A DNA stretch of 64,000 bases, from assembly GCA_963841045.1 (NCBI GenBank), contig CAWJBD010000003.1:124001-188000 (forward strand), read 5' to 3'. This DNA is from Aalborgiella sp963841045. Lineage in GTDB: Bacteria > Pseudomonadota > Gammaproteobacteria > Burkholderiales > Burkholderiaceae_C. Position 1 is the stretch's first letter. The number at the start of each line of letters is the position of its first letter. Below are positions 19,350-26,879 of the stretch, one piece after another. A model generated the notes under the pieces. That model was not told the DNA's origin. It saw only the letters and a list, made by a program, of their open reading frames with translations, and did no database searches. Position numbers and translations under genes: made by a program.

Positions 19350-20597
19350 TTAAGGTTTGGCCCAGTCGCCCAGAATTTTTCGCTCTTCTGGTGTCATGCC
19401 GGTTGAATTGCCCATGGGCATTTGCTTGGTGATGGCCACTTGCTGGTACACCATGACGGCATTTTTTTGCAGCAATTCGGCTGAATCCAAACGGATGTTC
19501 TTCATCTGCACTTTTTCGCCATGACACAAGTAACAGCGTTGCTCAACAATTTTGGTGATGTCGGCTGTGACAGTACGACCATTGGCACCAGTTCCACTTG
19601 TTGACGCAACAGCAGCAGTTGCTGCGGTTGCTGCAGGGGTGCTAGACACGGGTGCAGCGCTGGGTGCTAACCAAAGAATGACGCCCAAAATCAACGCCAC
19701 GCCAAATGCTGCGTAGGGCCAAGGGTTACCAGCACGGCCATGGTGGAAAGCATGGCGCATGACAAAATACTGGCGAATGCCTGCACCAGCCAGCATCATC
19801 AGCACCAACACCAACCAATTCTGCGGATGTGTGTAGGTAAAGCTGTAATGGTTGCTCAGCATGGCAAAGATAACAGGCAGCGTGAAATAGGTGTTGTGCA
19901 CACTGCGCTGCTTGCCACGCTTGCCGTGAATCGCCATGGCTTTGGCATCGTATTCTTTGCCATTGGTCATGGCGGCCACGACTTTGCGCTGGCCAGGAAT
20001 GATCCAAAAGAACACATTGGCGCTCATGGCGGTGGCGATCATCGCGCCCACCAATAAAAACGCCGCACGCCCAGCAAACCATTGGCATGCCAACCACGAT
20101 GCCAATGTGATAACGACCAGCATCACCGCGCCCACAATCGCTTCGCCGTTTTTCTTGAATCCAAACAATCGGCATACCGTGTCGTACACCAACCAATACA
20201 CCACCAAAAATCCCAGTGCGACCGAAATGGCAGCAGCAGGTGACCAATCCATCAGCGATTTGTCAATCAAATAGGTCGATGCATTGAACAAATACAACAC
20301 CGTGAACAAGGCAAAACCTGTGAGCCAAGTGCTGTAACTTTCCCAATAAAACCAATGCAATTTGCTGTGAATCACTTTGGGCGCAACCATGTACTTTTGT
20401 GGGTTGTAAAAACCACCGCCGTGCACCGCCCACATCGCGCCATCCACACCTTTTTCAAGCAAGTCAGGTGATTTGGGACGAATCAAGTTGTTGTCTAAAA
20501 AAACGAAATAAAACGACGACCCTACCCAAGCGATGGCGGTGATGACATGCACCCAGCGCAGCAACAGATTGGCCCAGTCTAATAAGTATGATTCCAT
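19350..20597 (-). CDS. puuD: PuuD, membrane urate hydroxylase/oxidase with cytochrome c domain
   Basis: An integral-membrane urate oxidase that produces 5-hydroxyisourate and passes electrons to a C-terminal cytochrome c domain instead of making peroxide. The 415-residue protein has a DUF989-type membrane part with about eight hydrophobic segments (WVHVITAIAWVGSSFYFVFLD near the start, then WAVHGGGFY). An Ala/Thr-rich linker follows, then a class I heme c site CYLCH at 355-359 with a candidate Met ligand in KQMPMGN. It is divergent from the NCS2 permease, with TGTATACA palindromes at 20607 and 20706 in the intergenic region. No soluble uricase gene is present, so this is the urate step. Confidence 0.93.
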   Translation of the reverse strand: MESYLLDWANLLLRWVHVITAIAWVGSSFYFVFLDNNLIRPKSPDLLEKGVDGAMWAVHGGGFYNPQKYMVAPKVIHSKLHWFYWESYSTWLTGFALFTVLYLFNASTYLIDKSLMDWSPAAAISVALGFLVVYWLVYDTVCRLFGFKKNGEAIVGAVMLVVITLASWLACQWFAGRAAFLLVGAMIATAMSANVFFWIIPGQRKVVAAMTNGKEYDAKAMAIHGKRGKQRSVHNTYFTLPVIFAMLSNHYSFTYTHPQNWLVLVLMMLAGAGIRQYFVMRHAFHHGRAGNPWPYAAFGVALILGVILWLAPSAAPVSSTPAATAATAAVASTSGTGANGRTVTADITKIVEQRCYLCHGEKVQMKNIRLDSAELLQKNAVMVYQQVAITKQMPMGNSTGMTPEERKILGDWAKP

Positions 20598-20603
20598 GCG
20601 TGT

Positions 20604-20617
20604 AAGTGTATACAGTT
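20604..20617. promoter_or_regulatory. Candidate GntR operator 1 (puuD side)
   Basis: AAGTGTATACAGTT, with core TGTATACA at 20607-20614, lies 10 bases upstream of the puuD ATG. Near-identical copies occur at 20706 and 23361. I found this core only at these three places, all promoters of the purine genes. Confidence 0.65.
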
Positions 20618-20702
20618 TTTCAAATAAATTGGCAATTTAAACCCCATATTACTGCAAAAACAGTCTGAAACTAGGGTAATTACCAAGCTGATGAAGACTG
20701 AA

Positions 20703-20716
20703 AAGTGTATACAGTT
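20703..20716. promoter_or_regulatory. Candidate GntR operator 2 (permease side)
   Basis: AAGTGTATACAGTT, with core TGTATACA at 20706-20713, lies about 30 bases upstream of the permease ATG. The 14 bases match operator 1 exactly, and the spacing suits repression. Confidence 0.65.
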
Positions 20717-20744
20717 CAGCTTGTCAAAACTATGGAGGATTTGT

Positions 20745-22233
20745 ATGACAACTGCTATTCATCCTGTCGATGAACGACTGCCAGCCGCCAAATTGGGTGT
20801 GCTGGGTTTGCAACATGTATTGGTGATGTACGCTGGTGCCATTGCAGTCCCCTTGATTGTGGGCCGTGCATTGAAGCTCAGCCCCGAGCAAGTGGCCATG
20901 CTGATTTCGGCCGATTTATTTTGCTGCGGCTTGGTAACCTTGATTCAATCACTGGGTGCAACCCAATGGTTTGGTATCAAACTGCCCGTCATGATGGGTG
21001 TGACTTTTGCATCCGTCGCACCGATGGTGGCGATGGCGAATACAAACCCTGGCGCACTGGGCGCGCAAATGATATTCGGTGCCATCATTGGCGCGGGTAT
21101 TGTGTCTATTTTGATAGCGCCAGTGGTGAGCCGCATGTTGCGCTTTTTCCCGCCTGTCGTGACAGGCACCATCATTGCCGTGATTGGTATCAGCTTGATG
21201 CGCATTGGTATCAACTGGATTTTTGGCAACCCCTTTGGTCCTACCGCACCCAGCATTGTCAACCCTGATCATGCCAAATGGCTTGGCCGACGTGACTGCC
21301 GCTGCCAATGCCGCGGGCAGCACCGTACCCGCTGTGCCAAAAGGTTTGGCGATTGTTGGCAGTGTGCCTAATCCCAAATATGCACCTATGGCCAATATCG
21401 GCATTGCGGCTTTGGTGTTGGTTTCGATCTTGATGATTTCTAAATTCTTCAAAGGCTTTATCAGCAACATTTCGGTGCTTTTGGGCATCGTCATTGGTGG
21501 CGTGGTGGCTGCAGCCATGGGCATGATGAGTTTTGACAAAGTGGGCAGTGCTGCATGGTTTGGTTTTGTACCACCGTTCCAATTTGGCGCACCGGTTTTT
21601 GACCCCATTTTGATTTTGACCATGACCTTGGTGATGATTGTGGTGATGATTGAATCCACTGGCATGTTCTTGGCTTTGGGTGAAATGACCGACAAAAAGA
21701 TTGACCAAAAAGCTTTGAGTGCCGGTTTGCGCACCGATGGTTTGGGCACTTTAATTGGCGGCATTTTCAACACATTCCCCTACACCAGCTTTTCGCAAAA
21801 CGTGGGCTTGGTCGGCGTCACTGGCGTGAAGAGCCGCTTTGTCTGCGTGGCAGGTGGTTTGATTTTGATTGTGCTGGGTTTGATACCGAAAATGGCCAGC
21901 TTGGTTGAAGCCTTGCCCACATTTGTATTGGGCGGCGCGGGTTTGGTGATGTTCGGCATGGTGGTCGCCACCGGTATTCGCATTTTGTCCAATGTCGATT
22001 TCAAAAACAACCGTCACAACCTGTTTGTTGTTGCCGTGTCCATCGGTATCGGCATGATTCCTTTGATTGCACCTAACTTCAAGCAATGGATGCCCCACAA
22101 CATCCACCCACTGATTGAGTCTGGCATCTTGTTGGCGTCCATCAGCGCTGTGATTTTGAATTTGTTCTTCAACGGTGCCAAGGAAGACACTCAAGCCAAC
22201 ATTGCAGCAGCGAAACAAAACGAATCGCATTAA
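20745..22233 (+). CDS. NCS2 family purine (xanthine/urate) permease (one frameshift)
   Basis: An inner-membrane symporter of the nucleobase-ascorbate family, here probably importing xanthine or urate for the adjacent catabolic genes. Many hydrophobic segments run throughout. The NAT signature appears as FSQNVGLVGVTGVKSRF. The frame breaks near 21283, where one extra T separates HAKWL from ADVTAAANAAG; removing it gives a protein of about 495 residues, normal for the family. A clear GGAGGA ribosome-binding site (20734-20739) precedes ATG 20745. It is divergent from puuD and closed by an intrinsic terminator. Confidence 0.9.
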
Positions 22234-22250
22234 GCTGTAGATACAAATAA

Positions 22251-22287
22251 AAAACCGTCATGCCCGTAAGGGTGTGACGGTTTTTTT
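22251..22287 (+). terminator. Intrinsic terminator after the NCS2 permease
   Basis: AAAACCGTCA (22251-22260) pairs with TGACGGTTTT (from 22275), with an inner CCCGTAAGGG stem-loop and a run of seven T ending at 22287. A strong Rho-independent terminator. Confidence 0.92.
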
Positions 22288-22323
22288 ATGTCCTAAATTA
22301 TTTTCAAAGAATTTTCATTCATC

Positions 22324-22821
22324 TCATTCTCTATTACACCATTGTCTTTCACAAGGAATGCCATTACCGTGATCGCCATTTCTGCCATCCATCTTTACGC
22401 CTGGACAGTTATTTAAAAAGAAGGTCGCTTCTTCACAAGAAGTCATCTGCGTTGCAACGTGTGCGTCCATCACACTTGAAGAGTAGGTGCCGATTCTACA
22501 ACAGGTGCAGTAGTATCGCGAGATTGGTGTATTTGCGCTCGGTGTCGTTGCCGCAGATGCATCACCCGCTTTCGCTGAATACTGCCCGCCATTGTCAGAT
22601 TTTCCAGACTTGCCAGTCGTTCCAGTTTCAAGCAACTTCTTCATCCGCTCTTCATTGAGCTTTTTGATATTCGGCTCGGTTCTGCGAATTGGCATGGGAC
22701 AGGGCTCACTTTGGTATGTGACTTCCCGATGTTTCACACATTTGTAAACAGCTGCTGCTGCCTGCGCTTGCTGTGCCAACACAGCAACAAATAAGAAAGC
22801 GACGGTTGAATGCTTCATCAT
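22324..22821 (-). CDS. Secreted DUF4124/Excalibur-like protein
   Basis: A 165-residue exported protein of unknown function. A signal peptide ends near QAQAAA (about residue 23). It is followed by VYKCVKHREVTYQSEPCP, the short Cys-containing DUF4124 pattern common in Burkholderiales periplasmic proteins. The middle is low-complexity Gly/Ser/Ala. The C-terminus has Cys-rich RYYCTCCRIG and DGRNGDHGNGIPCERQWC, which resembles the Excalibur Ca-binding motif DxDxDGxxCE. The combination suggests an envelope protein stabilised by disulfides or calcium. It is flanked by the purine genes but shares no promoter with them. Confidence 0.8.
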   Translation of the reverse strand: MMKHSTVAFLFVAVLAQQAQAAAAVYKCVKHREVTYQSEPCPMPIRRTEPNIKKLNEERMKKLLETGTTGKSGKSDNGGQYSAKAGDASAATTPSANTPISRYYCTCCRIGTYSSSVMDAHVATQMTSCEEATFFLNNCPGVKMDGRNGDHGNGIPCERQWCNRE

Positions 22822-22838
22822 AGTGAGACAAGTATAAC

Positions 22839-22886
22839 GCTATATTTTTACTAGCACACTAGGCAATCAATACGCCGACTAGAGGC
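22839..22886 (+). repeat. 48-bp interspersed element, copy 4
   Basis: Reads GCTATATTTTTACTAGC, then TAGGCAATCAATACGCCG and CTAGAGGC. It is intergenic, just upstream of the DUF4124 gene start and downstream of uraH. Confidence 0.88.
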
Positions 22887-22952
22887 TTATTTTTCATATA
22901 TTTTCAACCGATATAGCTCAAAATAACTAACTCATTAGTGTATTCAACGTCA

Positions 22953-23312
22953 TCACGACCCGCGATAGGTTGAATAGCTCCAAGGGCTGACCAGCAAGGG
23001 GACGTGGTAATGCTGGTCAGCGTGGGCGATGCCGAAATCGAGGTGGACGAGGTTCAAAAAATTGGGCTCTGGCAAGGTAACGCCTTTGGCTTTGAAATAG
23101 CTGGCCACATCAAAAACCAATTTGTAGGTGCCAACTTTCAACTGGTCGTGGCTGAACAGCATGCCATCAGGGTTGCGGCCGTCGTCGTTCAGGGTGATTG
23201 TTTTAAGCAATTTGGCGTGTTCGCCTTGTGTTGTTGCGTACAATTTGACGTGCATACCCGCTGCCGGGCAACCGTGCATGGTGTCGAGTACATGTGTTGA
23301 AAGTCCCATCAT
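22953..23312 (-). CDS. uraH: 5-hydroxyisourate hydrolase (transthyretin-like)
   Basis: Hydrolyses 5-hydroxyisourate to OHCU, the second step of urate degradation. The 119-residue protein starts LSTHVLDTMHGCPAAGM with the conserved His, has the basic and His residues of HADQHYHVPLLVSPWSYSTYRGS, and ends with the diagnostic YRGS. No signal peptide is seen, so it is cytosolic. It is divergent from the GntR gene with a 64-base gap containing a TGTATACA operator, so both are probably controlled by that regulator. Confidence 0.96.
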   Translation of the reverse strand: MMGLSTHVLDTMHGCPAAGMHVKLYATTQGEHAKLLKTITLNDDGRNPDGMLFSHDQLKVGTYKLVFDVASYFKAKGVTLPEPNFLNLVHLDFGIAHADQHYHVPLLVSPWSYSTYRGS

Positions 23313-23357
23313 TTCTCCTGATTAATTTCACTGAATATTTTTACCTAAACCCATCAA

Positions 23358-23371
23358 AAGTGTATACAATT
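23358..23371. promoter_or_regulatory. Candidate GntR operator 3 (uraH/gntR intergenic)
   Basis: AAGTGTATACAATT, with core TGTATACA at 23361-23368, lies nine bases before the gntR ATG and about 45 bases upstream of uraH. It differs from operators 1 and 2 at one base (AATT for AGTT). Its position suggests autoregulation plus control of uraH. Confidence 0.65.
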
Positions 23372-23376
23372 TTGCC

Positions 23377-24069
23377 ATGACTTCCGCACAATTGCTATCT
23401 TTCCCAACCAAACGCATCAAAACCTCGCGTGCGGACAAAGGTTTGACCAGCACAGACCATATTGTGCAGGCTTTGAGCCGCGCCATCATAGACCACGAAT
23501 TGCAAGCGGGTGAAAAACTCAAAGAGCAGCGCATAGCCGACCAGTTTGGCGTATCACGCACGCTGGTGCGACAAGCTTTGTACCAATTGTCACAAAAACA
23601 TTTGATTCGCATTGAGCAAGCGCGCGGTGCGTTCGTCGCCACACCATCCATCAAAGAAGCGCGTGAAGTGTTTGGGGTGCGCATGGCCTTGGAATCTGCG
23701 ATGGTGGAATCGTTGGTGGCGAATATCACCGCACAAAAAATCAAAGCCCTGCGCACGCACATCAAGGCCGAAGCAGCTTCACTGCAAAGTACAGATGCAT
23801 CGAACCGCATTGAACTCTTGGGCGACTTTCATGTGCTGATGGCAGAGCTGCTGGACAACGATGTGCTGGCACAGTTGCTGCAAGATTTGATTTCACGTTG
23901 CGCGCTCATCACACTTTTGTACCAATCGAAAAACGCCGCCAGCCATTCGCACGATGAGCATGTGGAGATCTTGCAAGCGATTGTGAACAAAGACGCCAGC
24001 AAAGCCAAAAAACTGATGCATTCACATTTGCAAAGCGTGCTGGCCAGTTTGGATTTGAACGACGATTAA
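23377..24069 (+). CDS. GntR family (FCD/FadR-type) regulator of purine catabolism
   Basis: A 230-residue regulator. The N-terminal winged helix spans about residues 28-90 (VQALSRAIIDHELQAGEKLKEQRIADQFGVSRTLVRQALYQL). The C-terminal FCD ligand domain has the metal-ligand pattern DFHVLMAEL...HSHDEHVEIL...MHSHLQS. It lies inside the urate cluster, upstream of puuE in the same direction, with the candidate operator TGTATACA in its own promoter and at puuD/NCS2. The role as purine-catabolism regulator is inferred from context; the ligand (perhaps urate, allantoin or a later product) cannot be read from the sequence. Confidence 0.88.
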   Translation: MTSAQLLSFPTKRIKTSRADKGLTSTDHIVQALSRAIIDHELQAGEKLKEQRIADQFGVSRTLVRQALYQLSQKHLIRIEQARGAFVATPSIKEAREVFGVRMALESAMVESLVANITAQKIKALRTHIKAEAASLQSTDASNRIELLGDFHVLMAELLDNDVLAQLLQDLISRCALITLLYQSKNAASHSHDEHVEILQAIVNKDASKAKKLMHSHLQSVLASLDLNDD

Positions 24070-24098
24070 ATAGCCAATCATTGAATCAAACAGCAAAC

Positions 24099-25055
24099 AT
24101 GATTTACGACAGCACACAGCCCTACCCACGCGATTTGATTGGCTATGGCAACACCACACCCCACGCCGCTTGGCCGAATCATGCGCGCATTGCTTTGCAG
24201 TTTGTGCTGAACTACGAAGAAGGTGGCGAAAACTCGGTGCTGCATGGCGATGCCGCTTCAGAACAATTTTTGTCGGAGATGTTCAACCCCGCAGCTTTTG
24301 CCGCACGCCATCAAAGCATGGAAAGCATTTATGAATATGGCAGTCGTGCCGGTGTGTGGCGCATATTGCGCGAGTTTGAAAACCGCAAACTGCCACTGAC
24401 CGTATTTGGCGTCAGCATGGCTTTGCAACGACACCCCGAATTGACTGCTGCGTTCAAACAATTGGGACACGAAATCGCCTGCCATGGCTGGCGCTGGATC
24501 AGCTACCAAAACATGGATGAAGCGACAGAGCGTGAACACATGCGCCTAGGCATGGAGATCATCAGCCAAATGACGGGCGAACGCGCTTTAGGCTGGTACA
24601 CCGGTCGCGACAGCCCCAACACGCGCCGATTGGTGGCGGACTTTGGTGGCTTTTTGTACGACAGCGATTACTATGGCGACGACTTACCCTTTTGGATGAA
24701 AGTGAAAAAGACCGATGGAGAAGTGGTGCCGCAACTGATCGTGCCCTACACATTGGACACCAACGACATGCGCTTTTCATCGGCGCAAGGTTTTGCACAG
24801 GGTGACGATTTTTACACTTACCTCAAAGACAGCTTTGATGTGCTGTATGCAGAGGGCGATCCCAAAGGATTGAATGCGCCCAAGATGATGAGCATCGGCA
24901 TGCATTGCCGCTTGCTGGGCCGACCCGGCCGCATGAAATCGTTGCAACGGTTTTTAGACTATGTGCAAGCACACAGCCATGTGTGGATTTGCCGCCGTGT
25001 AGACATTGCCAAGCATTGGCATGAACAACACCCTTACACACCTATTCAAAAATGA
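24099..25055 (+). CDS. puuE: PuuE, metal-type allantoinase (polysaccharide-deacetylase fold)
   Basis: Opens allantoin to allantoate. The 318-residue product starts MIYDSTQPYPRDLIGYG, typical of PuuE; an upstream TTG at 24081 would add six residues. The NodB-type core includes IALQFVLNYEEGGENSVLHGD, SRAGVWRILREFENRKLPLTVFGV, GHEIACHGWRWI (a candidate metal His) and GWYTGRDSPNTRRL. It is unrelated to the amidohydrolase-type AllB. It is preceded by gntR with a 29-base gap, and its stop overlaps the next start (ATGA), so it is translationally coupled to the fusion enzyme that uses its product. Confidence 0.94.
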   Translation: MIYDSTQPYPRDLIGYGNTTPHAAWPNHARIALQFVLNYEEGGENSVLHGDAASEQFLSEMFNPAAFAARHQSMESIYEYGSRAGVWRILREFENRKLPLTVFGVSMALQRHPELTAAFKQLGHEIACHGWRWISYQNMDEATEREHMRLGMEIISQMTGERALGWYTGRDSPNTRRLVADFGGFLYDSDYYGDDLPFWMKVKKTDGEVVPQLIVPYTLDTNDMRFSSAQGFAQGDDFYTYLKDSFDVLYAEGDPKGLNAPKMMSIGMHCRLLGRPGRMKSLQRFLDYVQAHSHVWICRRVDIAKHWHEQHPYTPIQK

Positions 25056-26863
25056 TTTCCATTAAGCAACTCAATCAAGCCACGCCTGAGCAAGCCACGC
25101 TCATGCTGGACGGTGTGTACGAACATTCACCGTGGATAGCAGCGAACGCGCTGTCGCAACGCCCATTTCGCAGCTTGGCACATCTCAAATACTGCTTGGT
25201 GCAATCATTAGAAGCGGCAGGACGTGAAGCAAAGTTGGGTTTGATACGGGCTCACCCGGAACTGGCTGGCAAAGCCATGCAAAGCAACACCTTAACAGCC
25301 GAATCAACCAACGAACAAAACAAAGCAGGCTTGACGCAGTGCACGCCTGATGAGCTGGCCTACATCGCCAAGCTCAATGCGGCTTACCTCGCTAAGTTTG
25401 GCTTTCCGTTCATACTGGCAGTGCGCGGTGCGCGTGGTGTGGGTTTGAGCAAGCAATTCATTCTGTCTGCAGTAGAGCGCCGCCTGCACAACCACCCCTT
25501 GTTTGAGTTGGATGAATGCATTCGCCAGATTCACCGCATTGCAGAGATTCGCTTGAACGACAAATTTGGTGTCACGCCCACATTGGGTAACGATGTGTGG
25601 GACTGGCAAGAAAAGTTGTCGCAGCATTCGGATGTTGGTTATGCGGAGCATGGGCAACTGACTGTGACTTACTTAACCGACGCGCACCGCGCTTGTGCGC
25701 AGCGCATTTCACACTGGATGAAAGAATGCGGCTGCGACAGCGTGGAAATTGATGCTGTGGGCAATGTCGTTGGTGTTTATGAAGGCAGCTATAAAAATGA
25801 TAGCACACTAGGCAATAATAACGCCGGCTATAGCCAAAAAACATCAAAATTATTAACAGGATCGCATTACGACACGGTGCGCAATGGCGGCAAGTACGAC
25901 GGACGCTTGGGCATTTTTGTGCCCATGGCCTGTGTGCGCGAATTAAAGAAACAAAACAAACGCCTGCCCTTTGGCATTGAAATTGTGGCCTTTGCCGAAG
26001 AAGAAGGCCAGCGTTACAAAGCCACGTTTTTAGGTTCTGGCGCGTTGATTGGTGATTTCAAATCCGAATGGTTGGATCAAACCGATGCCGATGGCATCAC
26101 CATGCGCCAAGCCATGCAACACGCAGGTTTGTGTGTGGACGACATCGCCAAAATCAAACGCGATGCGACAGACTATTTGGGCTTTGTCGAAGTACACATT
26201 GAGCAAGGGCCTGTACTGAATGAGCTGAACATACCGCTGGGCATCGTCACCTCCATCAACGGCAGCGTGCGCTACAACTGCGAAGTCATCGGCACCGCCT
26301 GCCATGCGGGCACCACGCCCATGAACCGCCGTGCCGATGCTGCTGCGGCCGTGGCTGAATTGATTTTGTACGCAGAAGAACGCGCATTGCAAGATGGTGA
26401 CTCTGTCGCCACGGTTGGTATTTTGAACGTACCCAATGGTTCAACCAATGTGGTACCTGGTCGCTGCCAGTTCACACTGGACATGCGCGCACCCAACAAC
26501 GCGCAGCGCGATGCCATGGTGAACGACATTTTGACCAAACTCAAATCCATTAGCGAATACCGCAATGTGCGCTACACCGCTGAACAAACCATGTGCGCCG
26601 CAGCTGCGCCCAGCGCACCTGAATGGCAACAGCGCTGGGAAAAAGCGGTTGACAGCTTGGGCGTACCGCTCTACCGCATGCCCAGTGGCGCAGGCCATGA
26701 TGCGATGAAACTGCACGAAATCATGCCGCAAGCCATGCTCTTTGTGCGCGGCGAAAATTCAGGCATCAGCCACAACCCATTAGAGTCCAGCACCAACGAC
26801 GACATGCAACTGGCTGTTGAAGCCTTCAGCGCTTTGCTTGAGAATTTGGCCAACGAATTTTGA
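25052..26863 (+). CDS. Fusion: OHCU decarboxylase (UraD) + allantoate amidohydrolase
   Basis: A 603-residue two-domain enzyme covering two non-adjacent steps of urate breakdown. Residues 1-173 are UraD: His68 in RAHPELAGK, the Glu/Gln pair in TNEQNKAG, and LAKFGFPFILAVRG; this makes S-allantoin from OHCU. Residues about 200-603 are an M20 allantoate amidohydrolase with metal ligands in GSHYDTVRNGGKYDGRLG (about 271-288), AEEEGQRY, and GHDAMKLHEIMP and ISHNPLE at the end. PuuE acts between these two steps and is encoded immediately upstream with a four-base overlap. Repeat copy 5 inserts about 16 residues (near 246-261) just before the metal-binding loop. Confidence 0.93.
   Translation: MISIKQLNQATPEQATLMLDGVYEHSPWIAANALSQRPFRSLAHLKYCLVQSLEAAGREAKLGLIRAHPELAGKAMQSNTLTAESTNEQNKAGLTQCTPDELAYIAKLNAAYLAKFGFPFILAVRGARGVGLSKQFILSAVERRLHNHPLFELDECIRQIHRIAEIRLNDKFGVTPTLGNDVWDWQEKLSQHSDVGYAEHGQLTVTYLTDAHRACAQRISHWMKECGCDSVEIDAVGNVVGVYEGSYKNDSTLGNNNAGYSQKTSKLLTGSHYDTVRNGGKYDGRLGIFVPMACVRELKKQNKRLPFGIEIVAFAEEEGQRYKATFLGSGALIGDFKSEWLDQTDADGITMRQAMQHAGLCVDDIAKIKRDATDYLGFVEVHIEQGPVLNELNIPLGIVTSINGSVRYNCEVIGTACHAGTTPMNRRADAAAAVAELILYAEERALQDGDSVATVGILNVPNGSTNVVPGRCQFTLDMRAPNNAQRDAMVNDILTKLKSISEYRNVRYTAEQTMCAAAAPSAPEWQQRWEKAVDSLGVPLYRMPSGAGHDAMKLHEIMPQAMLFVRGENSGISHNPLESSTNDDMQLAVEAFSALLENLANEF
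25788..25835 (+). repeat. 48-bp interspersed element, copy 5 (inside uraD-allC fusion)
   Basis: Reads GCTATAAAAATGATAGC, then CTAGGCAATAATAACGCCGG and CTATAGCC. It is in frame, giving about SYKNDSTLGNNNAGYSQ between VVGVYEG and the metal-binding GSHYDTV segment, where relatives have only a short loop. Confidence 0.85.
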
Positions 26864-26879
26864 ACTTGAATTGAAAACC

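Noticed and set aside
20949..21773. Long minus-strand open frame opposite the NCS2 permease.
   Set aside because: Its composition is the mirror of hydrophobic codons in the permease; no motif or ribosome site supports it.
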